64,000 nt of DNA. Source: Clostridiaceae bacterium OM02-2AC. GTDB lineage: Bacteria; Bacillota_I; Bacilli_A; Erysipelotrichales; Erysipelotrichaceae. The notes below the pieces were generated by a model. That model ran no database searches. It saw only the letters and a program-made list of their open reading frames with translations, and was not told the DNA's origin. The stretch lies in contig QULU01000003.1 of NCBI GenBank assembly GCA_003481775.1, forward strand, positions 163,039 to 227,038, in the 5' to 3' direction. This document shows, piece after piece, positions 53,070 through 62,224 of this stretch (position 1 is its first letter; each line of letters starts with the position of its first letter). The translations under genes were made by a program, and so were the position numbers.

Positions 53070-54308
53070 TTATATGGGAGGAATATTTAGCTCCTCACTG
53101 ATTTCAAGCAGTAATCTGCAGTCACGATCATGCAGAACACCATCAATGGGAAGCGAGAGCAGCCTTTGAAATGCACATACATTTTCTGTAAAGGAAGCAT
53201 TGTCTTGGGTCTTGTGATAGACCTTCAATACCTTTCTTAGCAGTGCCTCTACGTCGGATTCCTTCAGCTGTTCACGTAAGACAGGGGGCTCACGCTTCAG
53301 AATATCGGTATCCTGCAGCCTGTGATACAGGTTCTTTGCTTCTTTTTTCAAACACTGTGTCCATTCCGCTTTGGAAACGGCTGTCTGGCTGCTTTGGCTC
53401 TGGGAGAGCCAGGCATACAGCAGCGACTTTCCAAGAAACAGCTTCAGTATTTCATAGCTGCCGGTTGTCTCTTGCAGCAGCAGCTCCCACGCATCCCATG
53501 GCAGCAGCTGTACAGGCTCCTTTGGTAGAGCATTTACAAGAGCCTGCAGTGCGCGCTTCCTGCTGTTGATTTTATCCTTGGCAGCGGCACTGTCTGTTGA
53601 AGTGACTTCCATATGAAGCTGATTGTATAGCGCAGCTTCCACGCTGTCCTGTTCATCTGCTGTACAGACGGGAACACAGGCCTGAAGAAAACGCTGCCAC
53701 TGTCCTTGCTCGAGTGTCGGGGAAGAGGCTGTCCTACAGGCAGCATCCGACACAGAACAGGACGTATGCTTCTCGAAAACCTCCGCAGCGATTTTGTAAA
53801 TGCGCTGATGAAGCAGGAGCCATGGCGGCAGAAAGGCCGGGCTTGTCTCCCTTGAAAGCTGTATCCAGATCTCCTCCGCGCGCTGACGGAGCATCTCCGC
53901 CGGCAAGGTAGGATTCAAATAGCGCAGAGAATACAGGAAGGCTTCAAAGGAAAACGCCGGTTTGTTTTTTTCATGCAGCTTGTATGGTGGTGGAAGCTGC
54001 GGCTGCGTGTGCATATGCAGCTCGGGTATCATGAAAACGATAAGCTCGCTGTGTACGCCCGGATACAGGGGAAGGACGATATGAACGGCATGGAAGTGCT
54101 TTGCACGGATATCGATTTCATATCCGGCAGTCTGTGTTTCGTCCACATACAATGGGATTTCGGGTGTTTTTCCATCTTCCCCTGTCATGAAGAAATCTTC
54201 ATAGACAAGAACACTGTTGTGCTTCATTGTAATGCGGAGCATGGCATTCGGTATATTGAAAAGTCCCAGACCACAGGTGGCATGGATTTGTAACGTACCT
54301 GTTGCGAT
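53070..54308 (-). CDS. Uncharacterised protein with N-terminal wall-type beta-sandwich; apparent ATC start
   Basis: Protein-like sequence extends upstream of the first Met (54242) to codon ATC at 54308-54306. ATC is preceded, at an ideal seven-base distance, by GGGGGTGAT. Read from there the protein begins (M)ATGTLQIHATCGLGLFNIPNA, followed by GKTPEIPLYVD and VFMIP. This resembles the start of Firmicute spore/wall peptidoglycan-binding proteins, which open with M-x-TG-x-L. Residues about 110-412 are helical, Leu/Gln-rich and unrecognised. Either a rare ATC start is used, or the ATG has mutated and translation restarts at 54242 or 54227. It is transcribed alone. Confidence 0.6.
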   Translation of the reverse strand: MATGTLQIHATCGLGLFNIPNAMLRITMKHNSVLVYEDFFMTGEDGKTPEIPLYVDETQTAGYEIDIRAKHFHAVHIVLPLYPGVHSELIVFMIPELHMHTQPQLPPPYKLHEKNKPAFSFEAFLYSLRYLNPTLPAEMLRQRAEEIWIQLSRETSPAFLPPWLLLHQRIYKIAAEVFEKHTSCSVSDAACRTASSPTLEQGQWQRFLQACVPVCTADEQDSVEAALYNQLHMEVTSTDSAAAKDKINSRKRALQALVNALPKEPVQLLPWDAWELLLQETTGSYEILKLFLGKSLLYAWLSQSQSSQTAVSKAEWTQCLKKEAKNLYHRLQDTDILKREPPVLREQLKESDVEALLRKVLKVYHKTQDNASFTENVCAFQRLLSLPIDGVLHDRDCRLLLEISEELNIPPI

Positions 54309-54888
54309 AGTATCACCCCCTACTTTACGGTATGTGAATGCAAAGAAAGGGCATGGTGGTTTCGCCTACATCTTTATGTGAATTATGGGATGATTGCATA
54401 GAATTATGGATTTCAAAGTACAGCTGTTGACCATCCAGGGCTTCCGTATTATAGTATGTGTAAATATTTCATGTATGAAATATTACAGCAAAAGAAATGT
54501 GGTTTTATCGTGGATGAGAAAGGGCTGCAGTGTATGCTACTACGCATCCATGCCAGTGTGATGAATGCCCTAAAGTATACGCTGCATGGCATAGGATCTC
54601 AGCGGTGTACAGTAGCAGATCATGCGGTAGCGTGAGGGATTGAGCATGAAGGAACTGATGAGCGCATGCTGATGAAGCCATCGCATTCAGCGCATTGCAA
54701 AGTGGATAAAATCACATGGTCTTATACAAAGAAGACGCTTTGACAGGGGGAGCGAATTGTTTGCGTATCCTATATATGACAGAGAAAGCGTAAAGGAACA
54801 TGCTTCAGGCTGTATGCTTCATGACTTGATGAACGGCAAGTCACGCAAATCTTGAAGCTTCTGGAAGCCGGCATCAGGAGGTGCACAC
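54309..54888. other. Divergent intergenic region before ftsH
   Basis: About 580 bases. It contains GGGGGTGAT of the minus-strand gene, a perfect 10-bp inverted repeat at 54463-54484 and a minus-strand TATAAT (complement of 54448-54453). No gene is seen. The ftsH promoter is not obvious. Confidence 0.4.
54463..54484. repeat. Perfect 10-bp inverted repeat
   Basis: AATATTTCAT-GT-ATGAAATATT lies next to a minus-strand -10-like TATAAT. It may be an operator for the minus-strand gene or a small hairpin. Confidence 0.45.
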
Positions 54889-56742
54889 ATGAATAAACAA
54901 AAGAAACCCTTATATTTTTATTATCTGTTGATACTGATTGTCATTGTTGCAGGAAATATGCTGTTCTCTGCAATGGAACAGAATCGAATCAAGGATGTCA
55001 GCTACAATACCTTTATTCAACAGACAGAACAGAAAAAGATCGACAAGGTGGAAATCGGTGATCAAAGCATAAGCTATACGCTGAAAAAGGATGAGAAGAC
55101 GATTTATCAGACGGAAACGATGGAAACGGATACCGCGCTGTCTCAGCGGCTGTATGATGCCGGGGCAACCTTTACCAGGGTACACACAAAGGAAATGAAT
55201 CCATGGCTGTCCTTCCTGATAACGGGTATCCTGCCAATCATTCTGCTGTTCTGGTTCGGCAATCACATGTTTAAGAAGATGCAGAAGAAAATGGGCGGAG
55301 ATGCCATGAGCTTTGGGGGAGGCGGCTTAGGTGGCTTTGGAAAGAGCGATGCGAAGATATATGTAAAATCACAGACAGGGAAAACCTTTCTGGATGTGGC
55401 CGGTCAGGAGGAAGCAAAGGCAGCGCTGCAGGAAATGGTGGAATTTCTGAAAAGTCCCCAGCGCTATACCCAGATTGGGGCACAGATGCCAAAGGGTGCT
55501 CTGCTTGTCGGTCCTCCCGGTACCGGGAAGACGCTGCTTGCAAAAGCGGTGGCAGGAGAAGCAAATGTACCGTTTTTCTCAATCAGCGGTTCGGAATTTG
55601 TAGAGATGTTTGTCGGGCGCGGCGCTGCCAGAGTCCGTGATCTGTTCAAGCAGGCTAGAGAAAAGGCGCCGTGTATCGTGTTTATCGATGAAATTGACAC
55701 CATAGGAAAGAAGCGTGACGGGGCAGGGGTCGGCGGTAATGATGAACGTGAGCAGACGCTGAATCAGCTGCTGGCAGAAATGGATGGCTTTGACGGAAGC
55801 ACCGGTGTCATCATTCTGGCTGCTACCAATCGCCCGGAATCTCTGGATCAGGCCCTGCTTCGCCCGGGTCGCTTTGACCGGCGCATACCGGTGGATTTGC
55901 CGGATCTTGCCGGACGTCAGGCCATTTTGCAGGTACATGCCAAGGATGTTCGCATGGGCAAGAATATTGACTTTCGTGCAATCGCAAGAGCAACTGCCGG
56001 TGCGAGTGGCGCAGAGCTTGCCAATATTATCAACGAAGCTGCTTTGCTTGCGGTTAAGGATAACCGAACGCAGGTCATCCAAAAGGATTTGGAGGACAGC
56101 GTGGAAACGGTGATCGCCGGATATGAACGTAAAAATGCTGTCATATCCACGAAGGAGAAGCTGATTGTATCCTATCATGAAATCGGCCATGCACTCGTTG
56201 CGGCCAAAGCGAAAAACAGTATGCCGGTAACGAAAATCACGATCGTACCGCGAACAAGCGGTGCATTGGGATACACCCTGCAGGTTCCGGAGGAGGAAAG
56301 CAACCTGATTACCAAAGAAGAAGCATTTACCAAAATCATGACCTGCTGCGGTGGACGTGCGGCAGAGGATCTGGTGTTTCATTCCATCACCAGTGGTGCC
56401 AGCAATGATATTGAGCAGGCAACCAAGATTGCCAGAAGTATGATTACGCGTCTGGGAATGAGTGAAACCTTCGGGATGACAGCTCTGGAAACTGTGAATA
56501 ATAAATATCTGGGTGGCGATACCTCGCTTGCCTGCAGTGATCAGACAGCAACCCGTGTCGATGAAGAGGTCGTCAAGCTGATACAGCAGGCCTATGAGGA
56601 AGCACGCCGCATTCTGGAGGAGAACAAGGAGAAGCTGCATGAGCTGGCAAAATTCCTGTATGAGCGTGAAACGATAACAGGAGAGCAGTTTATGGAGATC
56701 GTCAATCGTGTTCCTCAGCTCGAAACAGCACAGGATTTGTAG
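54889..56742 (+). CDS. ftsH: FtsH-family membrane AAA+ metalloprotease
   Basis: This 617-residue protein starts at an ATG behind AGGAGGTG. Two N-terminal membrane helices (about 8-27 and 106-124) flank an extracellular domain. The AAA+ module has Walker A GPPGTGKT (208-215), Walker B FIDEID (265-270) and the second region of homology ending GRFDRR. The zinc motif is HEIGH (430-434) instead of the usual HEAGH; the catalytic His and Glu remain. The pore region reads [13 protein letters not shown]. It degrades membrane and regulatory proteins. The changes suggest a paralogue, but a sole FtsH cannot be excluded. Confidence 0.9.
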   Translation: MNKQKKPLYFYYLLILIVIVAGNMLFSAMEQNRIKDVSYNTFIQQTEQKKIDKVEIGDQSISYTLKKDEKTIYQTETMETDTALSQRLYDAGATFTRVHTKEMNPWLSFLITGILPIILLFWFGNHMFKKMQKKMGGDAMSFGGGGLGGFGKSDAKIYVKSQTGKTFLDVAGQEEAKAALQEMVEFLKSPQRYTQIGAQMPKGALLVGPPGTGKTLLAKAVAGEANVPFFSISGSEFVEMFVGRGAARVRDLFKQAREKAPCIVFIDEIDTIGKKRDGAGVGGNDEREQTLNQLLAEMDGFDGSTGVIILAATNRPESLDQALLRPGRFDRRIPVDLPDLAGRQAILQVHAKDVRMGKNIDFRAIARATAGASGAELANIINEAALLAVKDNRTQVIQKDLEDSVETVIAGYERKNAVISTKEKLIVSYHEIGHALVAAKAKNSMPVTKITIVPRTSGALGYTLQVPEEESNLITKEEAFTKIMTCCGGRAAEDLVFHSITSGASNDIEQATKIARSMITRLGMSETFGMTALETVNNKYLGGDTSLACSDQTATRVDEEVVKLIQQAYEEARRILEENKEKLHELAKFLYERETITGEQFMEIVNRVPQLETAQDL

Positions 56743-56744
56743 AA

Positions 56745-56771
56745 AGAAAGCGAAAAGCAGCGCTTTCTTTT
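56745..56771 (+). terminator. Terminator of ftsH
   Basis: AGAAAGCG (56745-56752) pairs with CGCTTTCT (56761-56768), followed by T. Confidence 0.75.
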
Positions 56772-56842
56772 GCGTTATCAAAGGCGTGCTGTGCTATAAT
56801 AGAAACGTAGTATAAACGTGAAGCAAGCACGAGGAGGGTTCT

Positions 56843-57817
56843 ATGCCAAATATTATTACACATAAGATTTTTGCGGAAGAAGTGCTGAAGAGCATGACCA
56901 AGCACGATATCCGTTCTATGATAGAGCGTCATCCGCAGATTTTCTACATCGGCAGCAACGGTCCTGATTTCCTGTTCTTTTCTCATATCAAGCCATGGGA
57001 ATCCTATAAAAGTCATGCGCTGAACAGGCTGGGCAGTGCCATGCATGCCCATGGCATCAATGCATTTTATGAAACCGCAATCGAATGTATCCGCGCACAA
57101 AAGCATGCGGATATCAAAGAGCTGATGAGCGTCTATCTGTTCGGTCATCTGTGTCACTGGGCGTTGGATAAGACAACGCATCCCTATATTTTCTATCGGA
57201 CAGGAAACTGCCGGGGTGTCAGTGCAGGTCTGCATCACCGCTTTGAATCAATGATGGATACCATGATGCTGGAAAAATACCGCGGATTAAGCATACGGGA
57301 TTATCCGTGCTATGAAATCTGCGCATATGATGAGGATATCTTGAAAGCGATTGCCCGCATATATGTACCGGCTGCCCGCAAGGTTTATCATCATGAGGTC
57401 AAGGTTCACGATATCAGGGAAACGCTGAATTCCTGGTATGATGTACAGAAGCTGCTGTACGATCCTAAAAATATCAAGTATCCGCTGTTAAAGGGCTTTG
57501 AGACAATCGCCCGCAAGCCTTGGGCTGTCAGTGGCAATGTTGTCCGTCCGTCGGTGGATGAGCGCTACGATGTATTGAATGAAGAGCATGCGATCTGGAA
57601 GCATCCGTGTGATGATACGATTACATCCAATGCTTCTTTTATCGACATGTTCAACGAAGCAATCGAAACCGCTGTTCATGTGGTTGATAAGGCATACGGC
57701 TGTATAGAATATGGAGCTGACAGCCATACCGTACTTGATCTATTGCAGGATGCCGCCTACGATACCGGTATGGACGGCAAGCGGGATATGAAGTATTTTG
57801 ATATTATCTACGATTGA
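56843..57817 (+). CDS. Zinc-dependent phospholipase C family protein
   Basis: This 324-residue protein starts at ATG 56843 after GAGGAGGG. The N-terminal MPNIITHKIFAEEVL with an early His, GSNGPDFLFF (Asp), and the helix LFGHLCHWALDKTTHPY with several metal-type His and Asp match the zinc-dependent phospholipase C / S1-P1 nuclease-like helical fold. No signal peptide is seen, so it is probably cytoplasmic, unlike secreted clostridial alpha-toxins. The physiological substrate is unknown. Confidence 0.82.
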   Translation: MPNIITHKIFAEEVLKSMTKHDIRSMIERHPQIFYIGSNGPDFLFFSHIKPWESYKSHALNRLGSAMHAHGINAFYETAIECIRAQKHADIKELMSVYLFGHLCHWALDKTTHPYIFYRTGNCRGVSAGLHHRFESMMDTMMLEKYRGLSIRDYPCYEICAYDEDILKAIARIYVPAARKVYHHEVKVHDIRETLNSWYDVQKLLYDPKNIKYPLLKGFETIARKPWAVSGNVVRPSVDERYDVLNEEHAIWKHPCDDTITSNASFIDMFNEAIETAVHVVDKAYGCIEYGADSHTVLDLLQDAAYDTGMDGKRDMKYFDIIYD

Positions 57818-57834
57818 GGAACATAGTAAGATGG

Positions 57835-57870
57835 GCATGTCCGCAATGTATGCGTGCGGCATGCTCTTTT
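57835..57870 (+). terminator. Rho-independent terminator
   Basis: GCATG (57835-57839) and CCGCA (57841-57845) pair with TGCGG and CATGC (57855-57864), leaving one bulged base; a T-rich stretch follows. Confidence 0.65.
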
Positions 57871-57927
57871 CTATAGGAGAGCTGTAAGAAATCGTGCATA
57901 TACTGAAGGAAGAGAGGAGAATGTACT

Positions 57928-58857
57928 ATGAAGCTGTTTGATTTACATGCGGACATCGGATATGATGTTATGCAGAAGAAGCTCACGGAAACAGATATAC
58001 TGAATCGCTTTCACGTGCAGAAGTTTTTAGAGGGGGAGGTTTTTTATGTCGGTATGGCATCCTTTTTTGAGGGAAGTGAAACGTGGGACTATATGCAGGA
58101 TATGGTGCTGTCCCTGAAAAAGGAAATCGAGCATTGCGAGATGATCGATTTAGTGCTCTGCGCAAAGGATATGAAGGAAAACGGACATATCAAGGCAATA
58201 CTTACCGTAGAGGGAATGTGTGGTATCAAGGAGCATGCCAGAGAAAAAATCGAGTGGCTGTATGCGCAGGGGGTACGGATTGCCTCCTTTTGCTGGAACG
58301 AGGAAAATCTGCTGGCAACCGGCGTAAAGGGAAATCCAGAGCATGGCCTTCATCCGCTCGGGGAAGAGGCATTACAGGCAATGATTGACTGCAACATGCT
58401 GGTGGATGTATCCCATGCCAATGAGCGAACCTTCTGGGATATTATGGCGCATCCCTCAGCACGCGTCATCGCCACGCATTCCAATGCACGAGCATTGTGT
58501 GATCATCCCCGTAATCTTTGGGACGATCAGCTGCAGGCTATCGCTAAGCGCGGTGGAATCATCGGCATGAACAGTGCGCCGGCGTTTGTCCATGCGTGTC
58601 CTGAAAAGCGCGATATTCCTCATCTGGTTGCTCATATGCAGTATATAAAGCAGCTGACAGGAATTGAAACACTGGCACTGGGGCTTGATTATATGGATTT
58701 CTATGAGGGCTGTGAGGAGCTGCATACCAAGCATCTGGAGGATTGTTCAAAGAGCCAGCGGCTGATTGAGGAAATGCGCAATCAGAATTTCAGTGAGGAA
58801 GAGGTAAGGCAGATCGCCAGTGAGAATGCATTGCGCAAGCTGAAAGAGGTTTTGTAA
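57928..58857 (+). CDS. Membrane-dipeptidase-family (M19) peptidase
   Basis: This 309-residue TIM-barrel amidohydrolase carries the His-x-Asp metal motif in LFDLHADIGYD (His7, Asp9), the bridging Glu in LTVEGMCGI, His residues in DVSHANERTFW and IATHSNARALCDHPRNL, and the late Asp in LGLDYMDFYEG. Family members hydrolyse dipeptides, including D-amino-acid and beta-lactam-like ones. No signal peptide. It is cotranscribed with nothing obvious and ends before a large hairpin. Confidence 0.9.
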   Translation: MKLFDLHADIGYDVMQKKLTETDILNRFHVQKFLEGEVFYVGMASFFEGSETWDYMQDMVLSLKKEIEHCEMIDLVLCAKDMKENGHIKAILTVEGMCGIKEHAREKIEWLYAQGVRIASFCWNEENLLATGVKGNPEHGLHPLGEEALQAMIDCNMLVDVSHANERTFWDIMAHPSARVIATHSNARALCDHPRNLWDDQLQAIAKRGGIIGMNSAPAFVHACPEKRDIPHLVAHMQYIKQLTGIETLALGLDYMDFYEGCEELHTKHLEDCSKSQRLIEEMRNQNFSEEEVRQIASENALRKLKEVL

Positions 58858-58929
58858 TAGACGTGGACATAAGGAAGAAGTGTCGCAAATCAGGCTCTTT
58901 CCCGCTTTCATATACAAGCATAAGCTATA

Positions 58930-58976
58930 GAAGAAGAAGTAAAATTCCTGTGGAATCAGGAGCTTTATTTCTTCTT
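58930..58976 (+). terminator. Terminator after the dipeptidase gene
   Basis: AGAAGAAG..TAAA pairs with TTTA..TTCTTCT, with an inner TCCTG/CAGGA stem and a T-run. Confidence 0.65.
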
Positions 58977-59111
58977 TTGCTTTTCTTACAACGTAATGAA
59001 TTATCTAGTATCAAGAGCATTGGTTGCTGTACTCCAGCTTGAGCTATCTCTGTTTTTCTTGTCTTCTTAACAATCAGGAAATAGAATCGTATCGTAAGGA
59101 GAATAGCAGCT

Positions 59112-59449
59112 ATGAAAAAAATACTACTATTCGTTTCGTTGCTTCGTGCCTGCTCAGCAATAGGAAAAAAGAGCGATAAGAAAGAGATTCAGACTACTCT
59201 GAAGAACGATAAGAATACAGAACGTGTAAGTCTATGCAAAGGACAGGCTAGCGGTGATGAGCATCACAACCTGAGCAAACAGAAAGACAGCGATGAATTT
59301 GATTCTGATGTTGCGAAGGTAAAGTCACAGATAACAAGTTCACTCATACATCGTATTCTACATGAGGTCTTCTTGAACAATACGATTTAGCATACAGTGG
59401 AAAGCAGTACAGAGAATTTTTTTCAATAGCTAGCGCAGAAGCCAGCTGA
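59112..59449 (+). pseudogene. Decayed small lipoprotein gene
   Basis: An ATG behind AAGGAGA opens MKKILLFVSLLRACSAIGKK, which looks like a lipoprotein signal with a weakened hydrophobic core, followed by a Lys/Asp-rich mature part. The frame ends at 59390. Protein-like text resumes in another frame (LEQYDLAYSGKQYREFFSIAS) to a stop at 59447-59449. This suggests a frameshift near 59350-59370. It could still give a shortened 92-residue lipoprotein. A TTCTTAACA box lies at 59064-59072. Confidence 0.45.
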
Positions 59450-59581
59450 AAATTGGCATTGCAGCTACTGTTGCATAGACATACCGGATGCTCCTGAAAG
59501 CAAATAAACATACCTTTTTCATGGAGCTACTGAAATGCAGAAAAAAGAGATAGGAATAACGGAAAGAGAAAACCAGTAAAG

Positions 59582-59606
59582 AAAAAGAACGCAGGCTACG
59601 CGTTCT
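59582..59606 (-). terminator. Terminator overlapping the end of the DUF1893 gene
   Basis: AGAACG (59586-59591) pairs with CGTTCT (59601-59606), and the plus-strand A-run 59582-59586 gives a T-tract on the minus strand. Confidence 0.7.
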
Positions 59607-60015
59607 GCATGCTTTTCATTTCGGTGACCTTTTTGCGAAGCAGCTGTTCCGCCAGTTCTGGATCATTCACATCCATAACACACGCTTCCATCGGGCACAT
59701 ACCGGTTTTGGTCCGGTTGATGATATAGGGGACCTGTTCGTCATAGGTTACCGGTAGGTTGTACTGCTGAAAGATTTCCAGTGCATGTGAGGAAATGACA
59801 CAGGCATGTAGCTGACGTACCTCTCCGCGCACCATTAACAGCGCTGCTGCTTTGCCAATGACTTTGTCAACCAGCTGAGCACCCTGCAGCTGTCCCTGAT
59901 CCAGCAGATGCAGGATGGGGAGGATGCCGTTCGCATGTTCCTTGTACAGCCGCTGCTTCTGTAATACGACACAGGTAAGCTCCTCCGCTTTCAGAATTCT
60001 AATAAGTTCATCCAT
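59596..60015 (-). CDS. DUF1893-family protein
   Basis: This 139-residue cytoplasmic protein contains the family hallmarks: SCVVL-like opening (LTCVVLQKQRLYKEHANGILPIL), DKVIGKAAALLMV, and YIINRTKTGMCPMEACVMDVNDPE with a Cys-x4-Cys. DUF1893 resembles the cytidine-deaminase fold but the function is unknown. It is transcribed alone, divergent from hpf, with AAAAAGGAGAAAATC before the ATG. Confidence 0.88.
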   Translation of the reverse strand: MDELIRILKAEELTCVVLQKQRLYKEHANGILPILHLLDQGQLQGAQLVDKVIGKAAALLMVRGEVRQLHACVISSHALEIFQQYNLPVTYDEQVPYIINRTKTGMCPMEACVMDVNDPELAEQLLRKKVTEMKSMQNA

Positions 60016-60183
60016 GATTTTCTCCTTTTTGTTGTAAAAAAATAGGTCATTTTCCTTGCTTTTTCAATAAAATCGTGAAAATGAAACTGTATGAAAAAAG
60101 ACGATATTCATCATCGCCCTTACAATACTAGTCTATCACAAATCCATTGAAAATGTAAGCCTGTTAAATCTAATTTTTTTGCG

Positions 60184-60189
60184 TATAAT
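60184..60189 (+). promoter_or_regulatory. -10 element of hpf
   Basis: TATAAT at 60184-60189, 29 bases before the start, with a weak -35 (TGTTAA, 60162-60167) at 16 bases. Confidence 0.5.
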
Positions 60190-60218
60190 AAAGATATACA
60201 AACAAGGAGGGATTTTAT

Positions 60219-60755
60219 ATGAAAGTCCAGATCTACGGAAAAAACATTACAGTAACTCCAGCGATTGCTGAAAAAATCGAGAAAAAATTGAACCATCTCG
60301 AAAAGTATTTCATAATTGATGAAAACGTGGTCGCTAATGTGGTGGTACGGGTGTATCCGAATAAACAGAAAATCGAGGTTACAATCCCTACAAAATTTGC
60401 AGTATTGCGTGCAGAGGTTGTACAGGATGATTTATATGCAGCGATCGATTTGGCGATTGATAAATTAGAAGATCAGATTCGTCGTCAGAAAACAAGACTG
60501 ACAAGAAAAAATAAAGAGAAACTGGCATATGCGTTCATTGAAGAGGAGGAAATTGAAGAAGAATTTGACGATACCGATAATGAGCTGGTACGTACAAAAT
60601 CACTGGTTCCGGATACTATGGAGCTGGATGAGGCGATCATGCGTATGGAAATGCTGAACCACAGCTTCTTCATTTACCGTGATGATGAAACGAAGGAAAT
60701 AGCGGTTGTCTATAAGCGTCATGACGGCGGTTATGGATTGATTGAAACTGAATAA
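60219..60755 (+). CDS. hpf: Long-form ribosome hibernation-promoting factor
   Basis: This 178-residue protein starts behind CAAGGAGGG. Residues 1-100 are the S30AE domain that sits in the decoding centre (MKVQIYGKNITVTPAIAEKIEKKL ... DDLYAAIDLAIDKLEDQIRRQK). An acidic linker (EEEEIEEEFDD) joins the C-terminal dimerisation domain (about 122-178; TKSLVPDTMELDEAIMRMEMLNHSFFIYRD) that makes 100S ribosome dimers in stationary phase. Length is typical of the Firmicute long form. Confidence 0.95.
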   Translation: MKVQIYGKNITVTPAIAEKIEKKLNHLEKYFIIDENVVANVVVRVYPNKQKIEVTIPTKFAVLRAEVVQDDLYAAIDLAIDKLEDQIRRQKTRLTRKNKEKLAYAFIEEEEIEEEFDDTDNELVRTKSLVPDTMELDEAIMRMEMLNHSFFIYRDDETKEIAVVYKRHDGGYGLIETE

Positions 60756-60766
60756 TAGAAATCAAG

Positions 60767-60800
60767 CAGGCGATGTGCAGCAACTGGCACACCGCCTGTT
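60767..60800 (+). terminator. Hairpin terminator of hpf
   Basis: CAGGCG (60767-60772) pairs with CGCCTG (60793-60798), with inner GTGC/GCAC pairing and a short T-tract. Confidence 0.65.
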
Positions 60801-61363
60801 TCTGTATATATCCGTTACCCTCATGATCATTTCTACCAAGGAACAAAAAGAGGAAGCTATCAAAATTTACATCTAACCTTTTTTTGACGCAATGATAATC
60901 TCGATATGTAGACAATTAAAGAAGGACTTTCTCCTCACGATAAGTTAGGCCTTTATATATGCAGGAAGGGAAGGTATACCGATCGTACGATTGTGGCGCA
61001 ATGCATTGCGTACCCTGAGAATTCTCGATTGTGAAGGCTATGGATTGACACGGGATGATGTTGTCATGATTGCTGTCTGCGGCATTCACAAGCGAAATCG
61101 GTATCCTCCGTTTACATATAGAAACGGATCGTACGATGGATGAAGAACGCATGAGCACCTCCACTGAAAGATAGGGGTGATGAATCCTGCATAAATTGAT
61201 AAGCTTTATACGCGAGCGATGAATCAGAAATCGAGCCGCTATGCCAGAGCATGCGAATATGGATATCTGCTTTTACAACCTATGGTTGATATTATCCACT
61301 TTCTATCCATTGTTATCAACTGATGCTTTATTTATAATGGAAATGTAGAAAGGTTGTGATCAT
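60801..61363. other. Intergenic region with ambiguous coding-like stretch
   Basis: At 60967-61143 a plus-strand frame reads like protein (IVRLWRNALRTLRILDCEGYG, then VVMIAVCGIHKRNR) but has no start. An overlapping minus-strand frame (60916-61152, 78 codons) has ATG and GGAGG but a composition unlike protein. Probably a remnant of a lost gene. A promoter for the XRE gene lies at 61310-61338. Confidence 0.35.
61310..61338 (+). promoter_or_regulatory. Promoter of the XRE/ABC operon
   Basis: -35 TTGTTA (61310-61315), 17-base spacer, -10 TATAAT (61333-61338), 25 bases before the XRE start. Confidence 0.65.
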
Positions 61364-62224
61364 ATGGAATTGACGCTTGGAGGCAGAATTCAGACCCTGC
61401 GAAAGCAAAGAGGAATTACACAGGAGGAGCTGTCCAAGGCTATGCAGGTATCCACACAGGCAGTATCCAAGTGGGAGTGCGGTGGAACACCGGATGCTAT
61501 GCTGTTACCGAGGCTGGCGGATTATTTTAATGTTTCCATCGATTATTTGTTTGGTAGAGAGGAACAAGCGCCGGAAAGACTAAGCGATCTGGTGTTTCAG
61601 AAGCTAAAGGGGCTAGAGCGTAGCAAGCAGCTGGAGCTGGCATTTGAAATCTGTTATATGATGGAAAATGCAATCGGTAAAATTCCGCATCATGAGGCGC
61701 TTCCCGACCAGGAGAGCTTTATGATGCAGGAGGGTGCAGAGCCCCTGCTGTATCAGGTGCTGTATGATGATGTGTATTCCTGCATGCGGTTGAACGAGGA
61801 ATTTCATTATTTTCTATACGTACCGCAGCCGTCCTGTGGCTTTCTGCATGCTCTTCCTGCGCAGGAGGAATTTGAGGAGCTGCTGGCTTTTTTAAATAAA
61901 CCGCATTGCTTTGCGATGCTGTTTCAGCTATCGAAGTGTCCGCAGGGAAGGGGCTTTCAGGTAGAAGGGCTCGCAAAGAAATTGCATATTGAAGGAAGCG
62001 ATGCCGCAAAGATTTTACAGGATTTAAAAAAACGGCAGATCGTTACTGAAATTCAGCTGGAGAAGGAGAATGGGGTGGAGCCAATTTATGTACTGAGTGA
62101 AAAGCCGGGTTTTCTGCCAATGCTGCTGTTTATGGCTGCCTACATACAATCGGGAGTAATTTACGGCTATTTCGCCATGGATCGTGAGCTGCCTATATTG
62201 GATGAGGAGGCATCTCATGAGTAG
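61364..62224 (+). CDS. XRE-family regulator with a C-terminal winged-helix-like domain
   Basis: This 286-residue protein begins with a Cro/C1 helix-turn-helix at 7-62 (RIQTLRKQRGITQEELSKAMQVSTQAVSKWECGG). A middle segment is unclassified. A second winged-helix-like part is near 205-235 (LAKKLHIEGSDAAKILQDLKKRQIVTEIQL). It overlaps the ABC exporter by eight bases, so they form one translationally coupled operon and it is the probable regulator of the exporter. Confidence 0.85.
   Translation: MELTLGGRIQTLRKQRGITQEELSKAMQVSTQAVSKWECGGTPDAMLLPRLADYFNVSIDYLFGREEQAPERLSDLVFQKLKGLERSKQLELAFEICYMMENAIGKIPHHEALPDQESFMMQEGAEPLLYQVLYDDVYSCMRLNEEFHYFLYVPQPSCGFLHALPAQEEFEELLAFLNKPHCFAMLFQLSKCPQGRGFQVEGLAKKLHIEGSDAAKILQDLKKRQIVTEIQLEKENGVEPIYVLSEKPGFLPMLLFMAAYIQSGVIYGYFAMDRELPILDEEASHE

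Noticed and set aside
55579..56781. 400-codon frame antisense to ftsH
   Set aside because: ftsH is intact on the plus strand, and no start signal or family feature exists on the minus strand.
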